Shown one piece after another: positions 19,213-27,508 of a stretch of DNA of 64,000 nt. The notes beneath the pieces are model-generated. The model was not told the DNA's origin and ran no database searches. It saw only the letters and a list, made by a program, of their open reading frames with translations. Position numbers and translations under genes: made by a program. How positions within the stretch are numbered: the first letter of the stretch is position 1; the number at the start of each line of letters is the position of its first letter. Location of the stretch: contig NZ_FOPY01000011.1 in assembly GCF_900113605.1 (NCBI RefSeq), forward strand, positions 78,051 through 142,050. The letters are read 5' to 3'. Source of the stretch: Modicisalibacter xianhensis (GTDB lineage Bacteria > Pseudomonadota > Gammaproteobacteria > Pseudomonadales > Halomonadaceae).

Positions 19213-21708
19213 CTAGACCGGCTCGATGCGACAGGCGCACTTCTTGAAGTCCGTCTGCTTGGAGATGGGATCGGTCGCATCCAGCGTGACCTTGTTGATC
19301 AGCTGGCTGGCATCGAACCAGGGCACGAACACCAGCCCGCGTGGCACGCGATTGCGGCCGCGTGTCTCGACACGACTGTTCATCTCGCCGCGCTGGCTGA
19401 TGATCCTGACCTCGCTGCCTCGGCGTACCCCCAGCTCACGCGCATCCTCGGGATGCAGATAGACCACCGCCTGCGGAAAGGCCCGGTGCAACTCCGGCAC
19501 ACGCCGGGTCATCGAGCCGGAGTGCCAGTGCTCGAGTACCCTGCCGGTAACCAGCCACAGCGGATACGCCTCGCTGGGCGACTCAGCGGGCGGCTCGTAG
19601 GGCACGGCAAAGATCACCGCCTTGCCGTCGGGGTGGCCGTAGAACTGGATATCCCGACCCTCCTCCACGTAGGGGTCGTACTCGCCGTTGTAGCGCCAGC
19701 GGGTCTCTTCACCGTCGACCACCGGCCACCGCAGGCCGCGCTCCTGGTGGTAGCGTTCGAACGGCGCGAGGTCATGCCCGTGGTCCCGCCCGAAGCGGGC
19801 ATACTCTTCGAACAATCCCTTCTGCACGTAGAAGCCGAAGTGACGGGCCTCGTCATTGGGAAACTCACCATCGACCTCTTCCAGTCCGAAGGCATCGACA
19901 TTGCCGTTACGATAAAGCACGTCGTAAAGCGTCTTGCCGCGGAACTCGGGATTGGCGTCGAGCAACTCCCGCGGCCAGACCTCATCGGTAGTGAAGCGCT
20001 TGGAAAACTCCATCAGTTGCCACAGGTCGGAGCGTGATTCGCCCGGCGCCGTGACCATCTGATGCCAGAACTGGGTGCGCCGCTCGGCGTTGCCGTAGGC
20101 TCCTTCCTTCTCGACCCACATGGCGGTGGGCAGGATCAGGTCGGCCAGCTCAGTCGTGACAGTAGGGTAGGCATCCGACACCACGATGAAATTGGCCGGA
20201 TTGCGGTAGCCGGGATAGGTCTCCTCGACCAGATTCGCAGCCGCCTGGACGTTGTTGTTGCATTGCACCCAGTAGGCATTGATCTCGCCATCCTTGAGCA
20301 TGCGGTTCTGCAGTACCGCATGCGCCCCCGGCTGCGCCTGGATGGTGCCCTTGGGCACGTTCCAGGTTTTTTCGGCAAACTCCCGATGGCCCGGGTTCAT
20401 GACCACCATGTCGGCCGGAAGGCGGTGCGAGAAGGTGCCCACCTCACGTGCCGTGCCGCAGGCGGAAGGCTGGCCGGTCAGGGAGAAGGGGCTGTTGCCT
20501 GGCGTGGAGATCTTGCCGGTGAGCAGGTGGATATTGTAGATCATGTTGTTCGCCCAAACCCCGCGGGTATGCTGGTTGAACCCCATGGTCCAGAACGACA
20601 TCACCTTGGTATCCGGGTCCGCATACAGCTCGGCCAGCTCGTCCAGGCGGCGTTTCGGCACGCCCGAAAGCTGCGAGACGTAGTCCGCGTCGTACTGCTG
20701 GAGAAACTCGCGATAGCGCTCGAAATCGATGTCGTTCGCCCCACCTGGATCGTCGGCATTGTCTGCCATCAATTCCAGACGATGCTCGGGGCGCAGGCCG
20801 TAGCCGATGAGGGTCTTGCCTTCCTTGAAGCGCACATGCTTGTTGACGAAGTCCCAGTCGACCCGGCCGTTCTCGATGATGTAGCGGGCAATGTAGTTGA
20901 GGATCGCCAGGTCAGCCTGGGGCGTGAAAATCACTGGCATGTCGGCCAGTTCGAAGGAGCGATGCTCGAAGGTGGAGAGCACCGCGACTTTCACGTGGGG
21001 CGCCGAGAGCCGGCGATCGGTGACCCGGGTCCAGAGGATGGGGTGCATCTCGGCCATGTTGGAGCCCCACAGCACGAAGGCATCGGCCGCCTCGATATCG
21101 TCGTAGCAGCCCATCGGCTCGTCGATGCCGAAGGTACGAATGAAGCCGGCCACGGCCGAGGCCATGCAGTGGCGTGCGTTGGGGTCGATGTTGTTGGAGC
21201 GAAAGCCGGCCTTCATTAGCTTGTTGGCGGCATAGCCCTCCCAGACGGTCCACTGGCCGGAGCCGAACATGCCGACAGCTTGTGGCCCTTTCTCGCGCAG
21301 CACGGCCTTGTACTTTTCGGCCATGACGTCGAAGGCTTCGTCCCAGCTTACCGGCGTGAACTCGCCGTGCTTGTCGTACTGGCCATTGGTCATGCGCAAC
21401 AGGGGTTGAGTGAGACGGTCCTCGCCGTACATGATTTTCGACAGGAAGTACCCCTTGACGCAGTTGACCCCGCGGTTGACCGGGGCATTGATGTCGGCAT
21501 GAGTGGCGACTACCTGGTTGTCCCGGGTCGCCACGTTGACACCGCACCCCACCCCGCAGAAGCGGCAAGGCGCCTTGGCCCACTTCAACTGGGTACGCTC
21601 GGCATCGGTGACCAAATTCTGAGCCTGGCCCGGCAAGCTGATACCAGCCGCTGCGGCTGCAGAACTCGCAGCCGATGTCTTGATGAAATCACGTCGCGTC
21701 AGTTTCAT
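19213..21708 (-). CDS. napA: Periplasmic nitrate reductase catalytic subunit NapA
   Basis: An 831-residue molybdenum enzyme that reduces nitrate to nitrite in the periplasm. It has a Tat signal ([13 protein letters not shown]), then a 4Fe-4S motif CRFCGVGC with the fourth Cys in VNCVKGYF. The Mo-ligand Cys lies in [12 protein letters not shown] near residue 182. The length matches NapA of Pseudomonas and Escherichia. Its start overlaps napD by 4 bp, and napB follows. All family landmarks I looked for are present. Confidence 0.97.
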   Translation of the reverse strand: MKLTRRDFIKTSAASSAAAAAGISLPGQAQNLVTDAERTQLKWAKAPCRFCGVGCGVNVATRDNQVVATHADINAPVNRGVNCVKGYFLSKIMYGEDRLTQPLLRMTNGQYDKHGEFTPVSWDEAFDVMAEKYKAVLREKGPQAVGMFGSGQWTVWEGYAANKLMKAGFRSNNIDPNARHCMASAVAGFIRTFGIDEPMGCYDDIEAADAFVLWGSNMAEMHPILWTRVTDRRLSAPHVKVAVLSTFEHRSFELADMPVIFTPQADLAILNYIARYIIENGRVDWDFVNKHVRFKEGKTLIGYGLRPEHRLELMADNADDPGGANDIDFERYREFLQQYDADYVSQLSGVPKRRLDELAELYADPDTKVMSFWTMGFNQHTRGVWANNMIYNIHLLTGKISTPGNSPFSLTGQPSACGTAREVGTFSHRLPADMVVMNPGHREFAEKTWNVPKGTIQAQPGAHAVLQNRMLKDGEINAYWVQCNNNVQAAANLVEETYPGYRNPANFIVVSDAYPTVTTELADLILPTAMWVEKEGAYGNAERRTQFWHQMVTAPGESRSDLWQLMEFSKRFTTDEVWPRELLDANPEFRGKTLYDVLYRNGNVDAFGLEEVDGEFPNDEARHFGFYVQKGLFEEYARFGRDHGHDLAPFERYHQERGLRWPVVDGEETRWRYNGEYDPYVEEGRDIQFYGHPDGKAVIFAVPYEPPAESPSEAYPLWLVTGRVLEHWHSGSMTRRVPELHRAFPQAVVYLHPEDARELGVRRGSEVRIISQRGEMNSRVETRGRNRVPRGLVFVPWFDASQLINKVTLDATDPISKQTDFKKCACRIEPV

Positions 21709-21983
21709 CGCTCATCCCCCATCTCCCTGTCCAGTGCCTGCGCGCTCTCCACGTGGTGATAGATCAGGCTCACGTCGAGCACGCCGTCCTGCTGCCGAAG
21801 CCGATCGATGAAGTCCATGCTCTCGCGCTGCCCCGAGGCCTCGATAACCAGAATCAACGTGCCCCTGGGGTCCGCGGCATGTACCTCGGACTTGTCCCCG
21901 GCCTGGCACCAGGCGCGGATCTCCGCCACTCGCTCCGGCCTTGTCTGCACCACCAGGCTGGAAATATGTACTTGTTCGTCCAT
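21705..21983 (-). CDS. napD: NapA signal-peptide chaperone NapD
   Basis: A 92-residue cytoplasmic protein with the NapD ferredoxin-like fold pattern: [17 protein letters not shown] near the start and [13 protein letters not shown] near the end. NapD binds the Tat signal of NapA and delays its export until the molybdenum cofactor is inserted. It overlaps napA by 4 bp and follows napF by 21 bp. Confidence 0.93.
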   Translation of the reverse strand: MDEQVHISSLVVQTRPERVAEIRAWCQAGDKSEVHAADPRGTLILVIEASGQRESMDFIDRLRQQDGVLDVSLIYHHVESAQALDREMGDER

Positions 21984-22004
21984 GCGCTGTTCCTGCTCAC
22001 TGTG

Positions 22005-22496
22005 TCAGGGCCCCACTTGCACCGCCTGGACAGGACACCCCTCGACACAGGCCCCGCAACCGGTGCATGACTCGGTATCCACCGTCGGCTCTGGGACACG
22101 GTATTGATTGAAGGCAAAGCGAATTGCGCCGGCTTCGCAGCTTTCGCCGCAACTGCGGCAATAGATGCCTGACCTGCCAAGGCAGGCCTCACCGATGGTG
22201 GCAACATAAGGCCAAGGTGGTGTCTGGTCGGGATCGCTGAACGCACCGGTGTTACAGGCCTGAACACAGGCAGTGCAGAATGTGCATTCGCCGCGGCTGA
22301 AGTCGACCTTCGGGTAACCGCCACCGCCCTTGACCAGGATGCCGGTCTCGCAGGCACTCAGGCAGTCGCCGCATTGCGTACAGCGATTCAGGAAGCGCGC
22401 CTCGGGCTCGGCCCAGGGTGGACGCAGAACGTCCTTGCCCCGTCCCGGGCGCCCCTGCAGCAGTGCACGCCGGGAGCGATCCACTGGCATTAGCAT
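22005..22496 (-). CDS. napF: Ferredoxin-type protein NapF
   Basis: The 163-residue cytoplasmic protein has four cysteine clusters: CTQCGDCLSAC, CTFCTACVQAC, CLGRSGIYCRSCGESC and CTGCGACVEGC, consistent with up to four 4Fe-4S centres. NapF helps mature NapA before export. The start has ATG codons at 22496 and 22490 with DRSRRALLQG after them, as in other NapF proteins; I use the first. It lies 13 bp after napE. Confidence 0.93.
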   Translation of the reverse strand: MLMPVDRSRRALLQGRPGRGKDVLRPPWAEPEARFLNRCTQCGDCLSACETGILVKGGGGYPKVDFSRGECTFCTACVQACNTGAFSDPDQTPPWPYVATIGEACLGRSGIYCRSCGESCEAGAIRFAFNQYRVPEPTVDTESCTGCGACVEGCPVQAVQVGP

Positions 22497-22509
22497 GACG
22501 GGCCCCTCG

Positions 22510-22674
22510 CTAGCCTGGAGGCCCCGGCGGGCCGGCGAACATCTGGTATATCCAGACTAGAAAGCCATAACCGGCCACCACGATGACGGAGAGAATCGGG
22601 AACAGGATCCCGGCGAGAAAAAGGAACACGGCCAATTCATGTTTTTTTCGTTTCTTGTCGATAGCTTTTTGCAT
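22510..22674 (-). CDS. napE: Small membrane protein NapE
   Basis: A 54-residue protein read from ATG 22674 to TAG 22510. It has a lysine-rich start (MQKAIDKKRKKHE), then one long hydrophobic segment (residues 14-44), and ends in GPPGPPG. The length, single helix and position before napF match NapE, a small Nap operon protein of unknown role. A different reading frame over the same bases is open but has no membrane segment and is a shadow. Confidence 0.88.
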   Translation of the reverse strand: MQKAIDKKRKKHELAVFLFLAGILFPILSVIVVAGYGFLVWIYQMFAGPPGPPG

Positions 22675-22762
22675 ACCCCACCCAACGAAGCGCTACCTCT
22701 TGTACTACCGTAGAAAGCAACGCCCGGGGAGGCAAACCTGGTAATCATGTATTCCTAATAAA

Positions 22763-22776
22763 TTGACCTGGGTCAT
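22763..22776. promoter_or_regulatory. FNR/ANR-type box in the napE/DUF4142 divergent promoter
   Basis: TTGAC-CTGG-GTCAT fits the TTGAY-N4-RTCAA form except for the last base, and contains the exact inverted repeat TGACC-TG-GGTCA minus its ends. It is 89 bp upstream of napE and 18 bp upstream of the DUF4142 start. The distance favours regulation of nap, with possible repression or no effect on the other gene. Confidence 0.5.
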
Positions 22777-22793
22777 CAAACGCGGAGATTGCC

Positions 22794-23282
22794 ATGCAAT
22801 ATCGCCGACTGATCTGTATTTCAGTGCTATTGGGGGCCTCCCTCGGTCCCGTCTCGGCAGAGACCGGCATGACAAGGCAAGCGCTGCTTGCCACGCTGGA
22901 TGCGCTTCATCAGCGCCAGGCAGAGATTGCCGCACTGGCTGAGCAACGTGCCGAACGAGCGGAAGTCCGGGATCTGGCCGACGCCCTGCGCCAGGACCAT
23001 CGCATCCTCGACGAGTGGCTGGATCAGGCTGCCGAGGGCAACACCGACGACGCCACAGCGAACCTCCCCGGCAGTGAGGCCTATCAGCAACTCCAGACGC
23101 TCGAGGGGGAAGAGTTCGATGCGGCTTTTCTGCGTTACCAGGCCCAGTTCCATGAGCAGACGCTGACGCTGCTCGAACAGAACCGGCCCGAAGACAGCGC
23201 ATTGTCCAGCTACACCAACCTTCTCAAGGTGACGCACGAGGCCATGCGAAAGCACCTGGCCCTGATACAGGCCGAACGATAG
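22794..23282 (+). CDS. DUF4142-like secreted helical protein
   Basis: A 162-residue protein with a signal peptide (residues 1-20, cleaved near VSAET) and an all-helical mature part. LDALHQRQAEIAALAEQRAE, VRDLADALRQDHRILDEWL and the later FHEQTLTLLEQN are spaced like the ferritin-like DUF4142 family. A GGAG ribosome site is 7 nt upstream. It lies between the divergent nap operon and ubiUV. Function is unknown; histidines in the helices might bind metal, but this is inference. Confidence 0.65.
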   Translation: MQYRRLICISVLLGASLGPVSAETGMTRQALLATLDALHQRQAEIAALAEQRAERAEVRDLADALRQDHRILDEWLDQAAEGNTDDATANLPGSEAYQQLQTLEGEEFDAAFLRYQAQFHEQTLTLLEQNRPEDSALSSYTNLLKVTHEAMRKHLALIQAER

Positions 23283-23294
23283 AGCGACATTTCC

Positions 23295-23308
23295 ATGATC
23301 GATATCAA
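23295..23308 (+). promoter_or_regulatory. FNR/ANR-type box upstream of ubiUV
   Basis: ATGAT-CGAT-ATCAA matches the FNR consensus at 9 of 10 positions. Its centre is about 29-34 bp before TAACAT (23331-23336), which is where a class II -10 element should fall, and the ubiU ATG at 23363 follows. Escherichia coli ubiUV is known to be FNR-dependent. Confidence 0.6.
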
Positions 23309-23362
23309 CGGCTTGGACAACGGCCTCGCCTAACATCGGGTCGTCCATCTTCGGAGACCCTC

Positions 23363-24358
23363 ATGGAACTCGTCTGTCCCGCAGGTAACCTGCCGGCACT
23401 CAAGCGCGCCGTCGACGAAGGGGCGGATGCCGTCTATTTCGGCTTTCGCAACAACACCAACGCCCGTGGATTCGCGGGACTCAACTTCAGCGAGGGACGC
23501 GCCGCCGAGGGCATCGACTATGCCCACCGTCGCGGCTGCCGGGTATTTTGCGCCATTAACACCTATCCGCAGCCTGGCGGTTGGGCACAGTGGGCCACGG
23601 CGGTGGACCAGGCCGCCGATCTGGGGGTGGACGCGCTGATCCTCGCCGACATGGGCCTGCTCGACTACGCCGCGACCCGTTACCCCGACCTGCCCCGCCA
23701 CCTGTCGGTGCAAGGCTCGGCGACCAGCTACGAGGCACTGCGCTTCTATCACCGCGAATTCGGTATCCGCCGCGCCGTGTTGCCCCGTGTCCTCTCGCTG
23801 AACCAGGTACGCGACGTGGCACGCCACAGCCCGGTGGAACTCGAGGTATTCGCCTTCGGCAGCCTGTGCATCATGGCCGAGGGACGCTGCTATCTGTCGT
23901 CGTATCTCACCGGCGAGTCACCCAATACTCGCGGTGTCTGTTCACCGGCCGCGCATGTGCGCTGGGAACAGACCGACGCCGGGCTCGAATCGCGCCTCAA
24001 CGGCGTGCTGATCGACCGTTATGCCGAGGGCGAGCGTGCCGGCTACCCGACGCTGTGCAAGGGCCGCTTCGAGGTGGCCGGCTCGACCTATCACGCCATC
24101 GAGGAGCCGACCAGCCTCAACACCTTGGACCTGCTGCCCGAGCTGACCGAGTTGGGCATCAGCGCGGTAAAAATCGAGGGGCGCCAACGCAGTCCCGCCT
24201 ATGTAGCCCAGGTCGCCGCCGTATGGCGCCAGGCGCTCGATGCCCTGGCGCACGACCGCAAGCGCTTCGCGCCATCCCCCGCCTGGCAAGCCCAACTAAG
24301 TGCGCTATCCGAGGGCGCCACCACCACCCTGGGCGCCTACGAGCGACGCTGGAAGTGA
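23363..24358 (+). CDS. ubiU: Oxygen-independent ubiquinone hydroxylation protein UbiU (peptidase U32 family)
   Basis: A 331-residue member of the U32 family, formerly YhbU. It has the start MELVCPAGNLPALKRAVDEGADAVYFG and the four family cysteines in LCIMAEGRC, TRGVCSPA and YPTLCKGRF, which in UbiU hold a 4Fe-4S cluster. UbiU and UbiV together hydroxylate ubiquinone precursors without oxygen, which keeps ubiquinone available during nitrate and N2O respiration. ubiV begins 27 bp downstream, and an FNR-type box lies upstream. ubiT, the third member of this route, is at 29656 in the same window. Confidence 0.93.
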   Translation: MELVCPAGNLPALKRAVDEGADAVYFGFRNNTNARGFAGLNFSEGRAAEGIDYAHRRGCRVFCAINTYPQPGGWAQWATAVDQAADLGVDALILADMGLLDYAATRYPDLPRHLSVQGSATSYEALRFYHREFGIRRAVLPRVLSLNQVRDVARHSPVELEVFAFGSLCIMAEGRCYLSSYLTGESPNTRGVCSPAAHVRWEQTDAGLESRLNGVLIDRYAEGERAGYPTLCKGRFEVAGSTYHAIEEPTSLNTLDLLPELTELGISAVKIEGRQRSPAYVAQVAAVWRQALDALAHDRKRFAPSPAWQAQLSALSEGATTTLGAYERRWK

Positions 24359-24385
24359 CCCGTGACCCGACAAGGAGTAGCCGTC

Positions 24386-25279
24386 ATGCAACTGTCCCTG
24401 GGCCCCGTGCCGTTCTACTGGACACGCGAGCGCTATACCGCGTTTTACCGCGACGCCGCCGACTGGCCGCTGGATATCGTCTACCTGGGCGAGACCGTCT
24501 GCTCGCGACGCCGCGACATGAAGCTCGACGACTGGCTGGGCATCGGCCGTGAACTGCAAGAGGCGGGCAAGCAGGTCGTGCTGTCGAGCCAGACGCTGAT
24601 CGAGTCCGAGGCCGACCTGCGTGGCCTGCGCAAGCTGTGCGCCAATGGTGAATACGTCATCGAAGCCAACGATCACAGCGCCCTGCAACTCGCGACCGAG
24701 GCCGGCCTGCCCTTCGTCGCCGGCCCGGCACTGAATCTCTATAACCTGGCGTCACTGCAACGCCTGGCCAGGCGAGGGCTGGTCCGCTGGTGCATGCCAG
24801 TGGAGCTTTCACGCGAGGGGCTCGCCGCGCTGCTGGCCAACATCGGCGATAGCGGCCTGAAAGCCCCCTGCGAGGTATTCGCCTATGGCCACCTGCCCCT
24901 GGCATGGTCGGCACGCTGCTTCACCGCACGTCACCACGCCCTGCCCAAGGATCGCTGCCAGTTCGTCTGCCAGCAGTACCCAGAGGGATTGCCACTGCGC
25001 TCGCAGGAGTCTTGTGAGGTATTCACGCTCAACGGCATCCAGACCCTGTCGGGCGCCTGCTACGACCTGCGCCACGAGATCGCGGATATGCGGCGGCTGG
25101 GGGTGACGGTGGCGCGGCTGGGGCCTCGTTCGGAGGGCATGGCCGAGGTCGTTGCAGCGTTCGACCGGGCGCGTCGCGATGACCTGCCGCCCCGAGACCC
25201 GCTGGCCCTGGTGGAAGCCGATGCCTGTACCGGCTATTGGCACGGAAAGGCGGGAATGGACAGGGTTGCGTCTGGCTAG
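24386..25279 (+). CDS. ubiV: Oxygen-independent ubiquinone hydroxylation protein UbiV (peptidase U32 family)
   Basis: A 297-residue U32-family protein, formerly YhbV. The start LSLGPVPFYWTRERYTAFYR and the cysteines in GETVCSRRR and ARCFTARHHALPKDRCQFVC match the 4Fe-4S ligands of UbiV. It is the partner of UbiU. I place the start at ATG 24386, which has AGGAG 8 nt upstream, instead of the GTG at 24362. Its TAG stop (25277-25279) overlaps the stop of the convergent trkA gene through the palindrome CTAG, so the two genes share four bases. Confidence 0.92.
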   Translation: MQLSLGPVPFYWTRERYTAFYRDAADWPLDIVYLGETVCSRRRDMKLDDWLGIGRELQEAGKQVVLSSQTLIESEADLRGLRKLCANGEYVIEANDHSALQLATEAGLPFVAGPALNLYNLASLQRLARRGLVRWCMPVELSREGLAALLANIGDSGLKAPCEVFAYGHLPLAWSARCFTARHHALPKDRCQFVCQQYPEGLPLRSQESCEVFTLNGIQTLSGACYDLRHEIADMRRLGVTVARLGPRSEGMAEVVAAFDRARRDDLPPRDPLALVEADACTGYWHGKAGMDRVASG

Positions 25280-26649
25280 AAGTACGACAACCCGACCTGG
25301 AACAGCCGCTCCACATCGTGCAGGCGGCGCTTGTCGGTGAGAAACAGGATCAGATGGTCATCCGTTTCGACGGTCGCGTCATTCAGTTCCATGATGACCT
25401 CGTCGTTACGAATGATGGCTCCGATGGTCACACCGTCGGGCAGCTTGATGTCGCCGGGCCTGCAGCCCACGAGGCGGGATGACTTGGCATCGCCGTGCGC
25501 GATCGCCTCGAACGCCTCGGCAGCGCCACGCCGCAGAGAATAGGCGCGGGTCATGTCGCCGCGCCGGATGTAGGCCAGGATGCTGCCGATGGTAATTTGC
25601 TGGGGGGACAGGGCGACATCGATGTCGCCGCCCTGGATAAGGTCCACATAAGCCGGGTCGGTAATCAGGGACAGTACCTTGTGGGCCCCGAGCCGCTTGG
25701 CCAGCAATGACGACATGATATTGTCCTCGTCGCTGTTGGTCAGGGCACAATAGATGTCGCAGTCCTCGATATTCTCTTCCACCAGCAGGCGCTTGCGGGT
25801 CGCCCGGCCATGCAGGACCACGGTGTGCTTCAATCGCTCCGCCAGGTAGCGGCAGCGCTCCTCGTTGGCCTCGATGATCTTGACCTGATGGGTGCTCTCC
25901 AGCTTTTCCGCCAGCCGCTCCCCGACATTGCCGCCCCCGGCGATCATGACCCGGCGATAGCCCTGCTCACTCTTGCCCAGCTCATGCATCACGATGCGGA
26001 TATCCCGACGCGACGCCAGGAAAAACACTTCATCGTCCTTTTCGACCACCGTGCTGCCATGGGGAATGATGGCCCGGTCCTGGCGATAGATGGCGGCAAC
26101 TCGCGTCGACACCTGCGGCAGGTGGCGCGCGATGGTCGCCAGTTCCTTGCCGATCAGGGGGCCTCCCTCTACCGCCTTGACCGCCACGAGCTGGACCCGG
26201 CCATCGGCGAAGTCGAGTACCTGCAGGGCACCGGGGTACTCGAACAGGTGATAGATATTGTCGGTCACCAACTGCTCGGGGCTGATGATCACGTCGACGG
26301 GCACCGCCTTTGACGAGAACAGCGCCTCTTGGCACAGATACTCCTTGTCGCGGATTCGGGCGATCTTGGTCGGGGTGTGAAAGATCGCGTTGGCCACCTC
26401 GCAGGCCAGCATGTTGATCTCGTCGGAATTGGTCACGGCGATCAGCAGGTCCGCATCCTCGCAGCCGGCATCGCGCAGGATGCTGGGGTGGGACGCCTTG
26501 CCCACCACCGTGCGGATATCCAGGCTGACACTGAGTTCGTCCAGTTGCTCGGAAGCGGTATCGACAACCGTGATGTCGTGCCCCTCATGAACGAGATGCT
26601 CCGCCAGGTTGCCGCCGATCTGGCCAGCCCCTAGGATCAGGATTTTCAT
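25276..26649 (-). CDS. trkA: Trk potassium uptake protein TrkA
   Basis: A 457-residue peripheral membrane protein with two Rossmann-type TrkA-N domains (GAGQIGGNLAEHL at residue 7, and AGGGNVGERLAEKLE near 236), each followed by a TrkA-C domain. It gates the TrkH/TrkI K+ channel in response to NAD(H). The channel gene is not in the window. Potassium uptake matters in halophiles. The gene converges with ubiV and overlaps its end by 4 bp. Confidence 0.95.
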   Translation of the reverse strand: MKILILGAGQIGGNLAEHLVHEGHDITVVDTASEQLDELSVSLDIRTVVGKASHPSILRDAGCEDADLLIAVTNSDEINMLACEVANAIFHTPTKIARIRDKEYLCQEALFSSKAVPVDVIISPEQLVTDNIYHLFEYPGALQVLDFADGRVQLVAVKAVEGGPLIGKELATIARHLPQVSTRVAAIYRQDRAIIPHGSTVVEKDDEVFFLASRRDIRIVMHELGKSEQGYRRVMIAGGGNVGERLAEKLESTHQVKIIEANEERCRYLAERLKHTVVLHGRATRKRLLVEENIEDCDIYCALTNSDEDNIMSSLLAKRLGAHKVLSLITDPAYVDLIQGGDIDVALSPQQITIGSILAYIRRGDMTRAYSLRRGAAEAFEAIAHGDAKSSRLVGCRPGDIKLPDGVTIGAIIRNDEVIMELNDATVETDDHLILFLTDKRRLHDVERLFQVGLSYF

Positions 26650-26718
26650 AAATGCGCCCCAGCCGATGTCCGTTCAGCATAGTTGCGGCGCTTTCCTGTC
26701 AGCAATGCCCCCGTCGGG

Positions 26719-27459
26719 TTAGCCGCACTTGGACCAGCCGCAGCCGGTACAGGTCGGGCAGCCATCCATCATCACCAGTTCGCTGCGACACTCGGGGCAG
26801 TGACCGACGTTGGCGGACGCTTCCGTCGCGGCCGGGGGGACAGACCCCTTGGCGGCAGGCTCTTCATGCGCCGGCGGCTGCCAGGGGTGACCGTGGGTCA
26901 TGCGGTGGGCGTAGCGGCGCACCAGCTCGTCGACCGGCACCTGGTGGCCGTCGATGTCGAGAAAGCCGCGCCGGTAGAGGATCTGCTGGATCGACCAGGC
27001 GATCGCCGCCACCTCGGAGTCGTGGAACATGGGCTTGCCCCAGCGGTTCATGCCACAGCGTACCAGGCCCTTGTCCCAAGCCACCTTGCGCAGGTCGGCG
27101 ACCGCCTGGGTCACGTAGCCGCCACGTGCGGCCAGCGACAGGCTGCGCATGGTGGCGGTGATCCACTGATGTTCACTGGAGAGCTGCCCAGAGGGGAAGA
27201 AGAACTCCACCGGGCGCTCGATGACCACCCGCTTGCCGTTGATCACGCCCTCCACCGGCATGAACGATACCAGCAGGTAGACCTTGCGCCGCCCCTCGGC
27301 CCCCACGTAGGAGATCTTCTCGGAGACCGCTTCCAGCGTGCCCTCGGGGCGCGAGGGAATGCGCACCGTGAGTGGGTCCTCGTCGGGCATCGGCGGCGGT
27401 TCGGGAATTGTCTTCTTGACGCTGTAGGCGACGATCTTGGAATTGATTTCGACGGCCAT
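26719..27459 (-). CDS. nrdJb: Class II ribonucleotide reductase small part NrdJb
   Basis: A 246-residue protein that matches the separately encoded C-terminal part of the cobalamin-dependent reductase in Pseudomonas. The end has a zinc-finger-like cysteine cluster, CPECRSEL then CPTCTGCGWSKCG, with the redox Cys pair at the tail. The middle (SEHQWITATMRSLSLAARGG) is the TSCPD-type region. The ATG at 27459 has AGGAG 7 nt upstream. It lies 49 bp after nrdJa. The split of nrdJ into two genes also occurs in Pseudomonas aeruginosa. Confidence 0.85.
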   Translation of the reverse strand: MAVEINSKIVAYSVKKTIPEPPPMPDEDPLTVRIPSRPEGTLEAVSEKISYVGAEGRRKVYLLVSFMPVEGVINGKRVVIERPVEFFFPSGQLSSEHQWITATMRSLSLAARGGYVTQAVADLRKVAWDKGLVRCGMNRWGKPMFHDSEVAAIAWSIQQILYRRGFLDIDGHQVPVDELVRRYAHRMTHGHPWQPPAHEEPAAKGSVPPAATEASANVGHCPECRSELVMMDGCPTCTGCGWSKCG

Positions 27460-27508
27460 CAGTTGGCTCCTTGAATACAAAACAGAAAATGCTTGGACCG
27501 GCGCGCAG

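Noticed and set aside
22557..22748. 63-codon minus-strand frame over napE
   Set aside because: It lacks the membrane helix and lysine-rich start that identify napE in the neighbouring frame.
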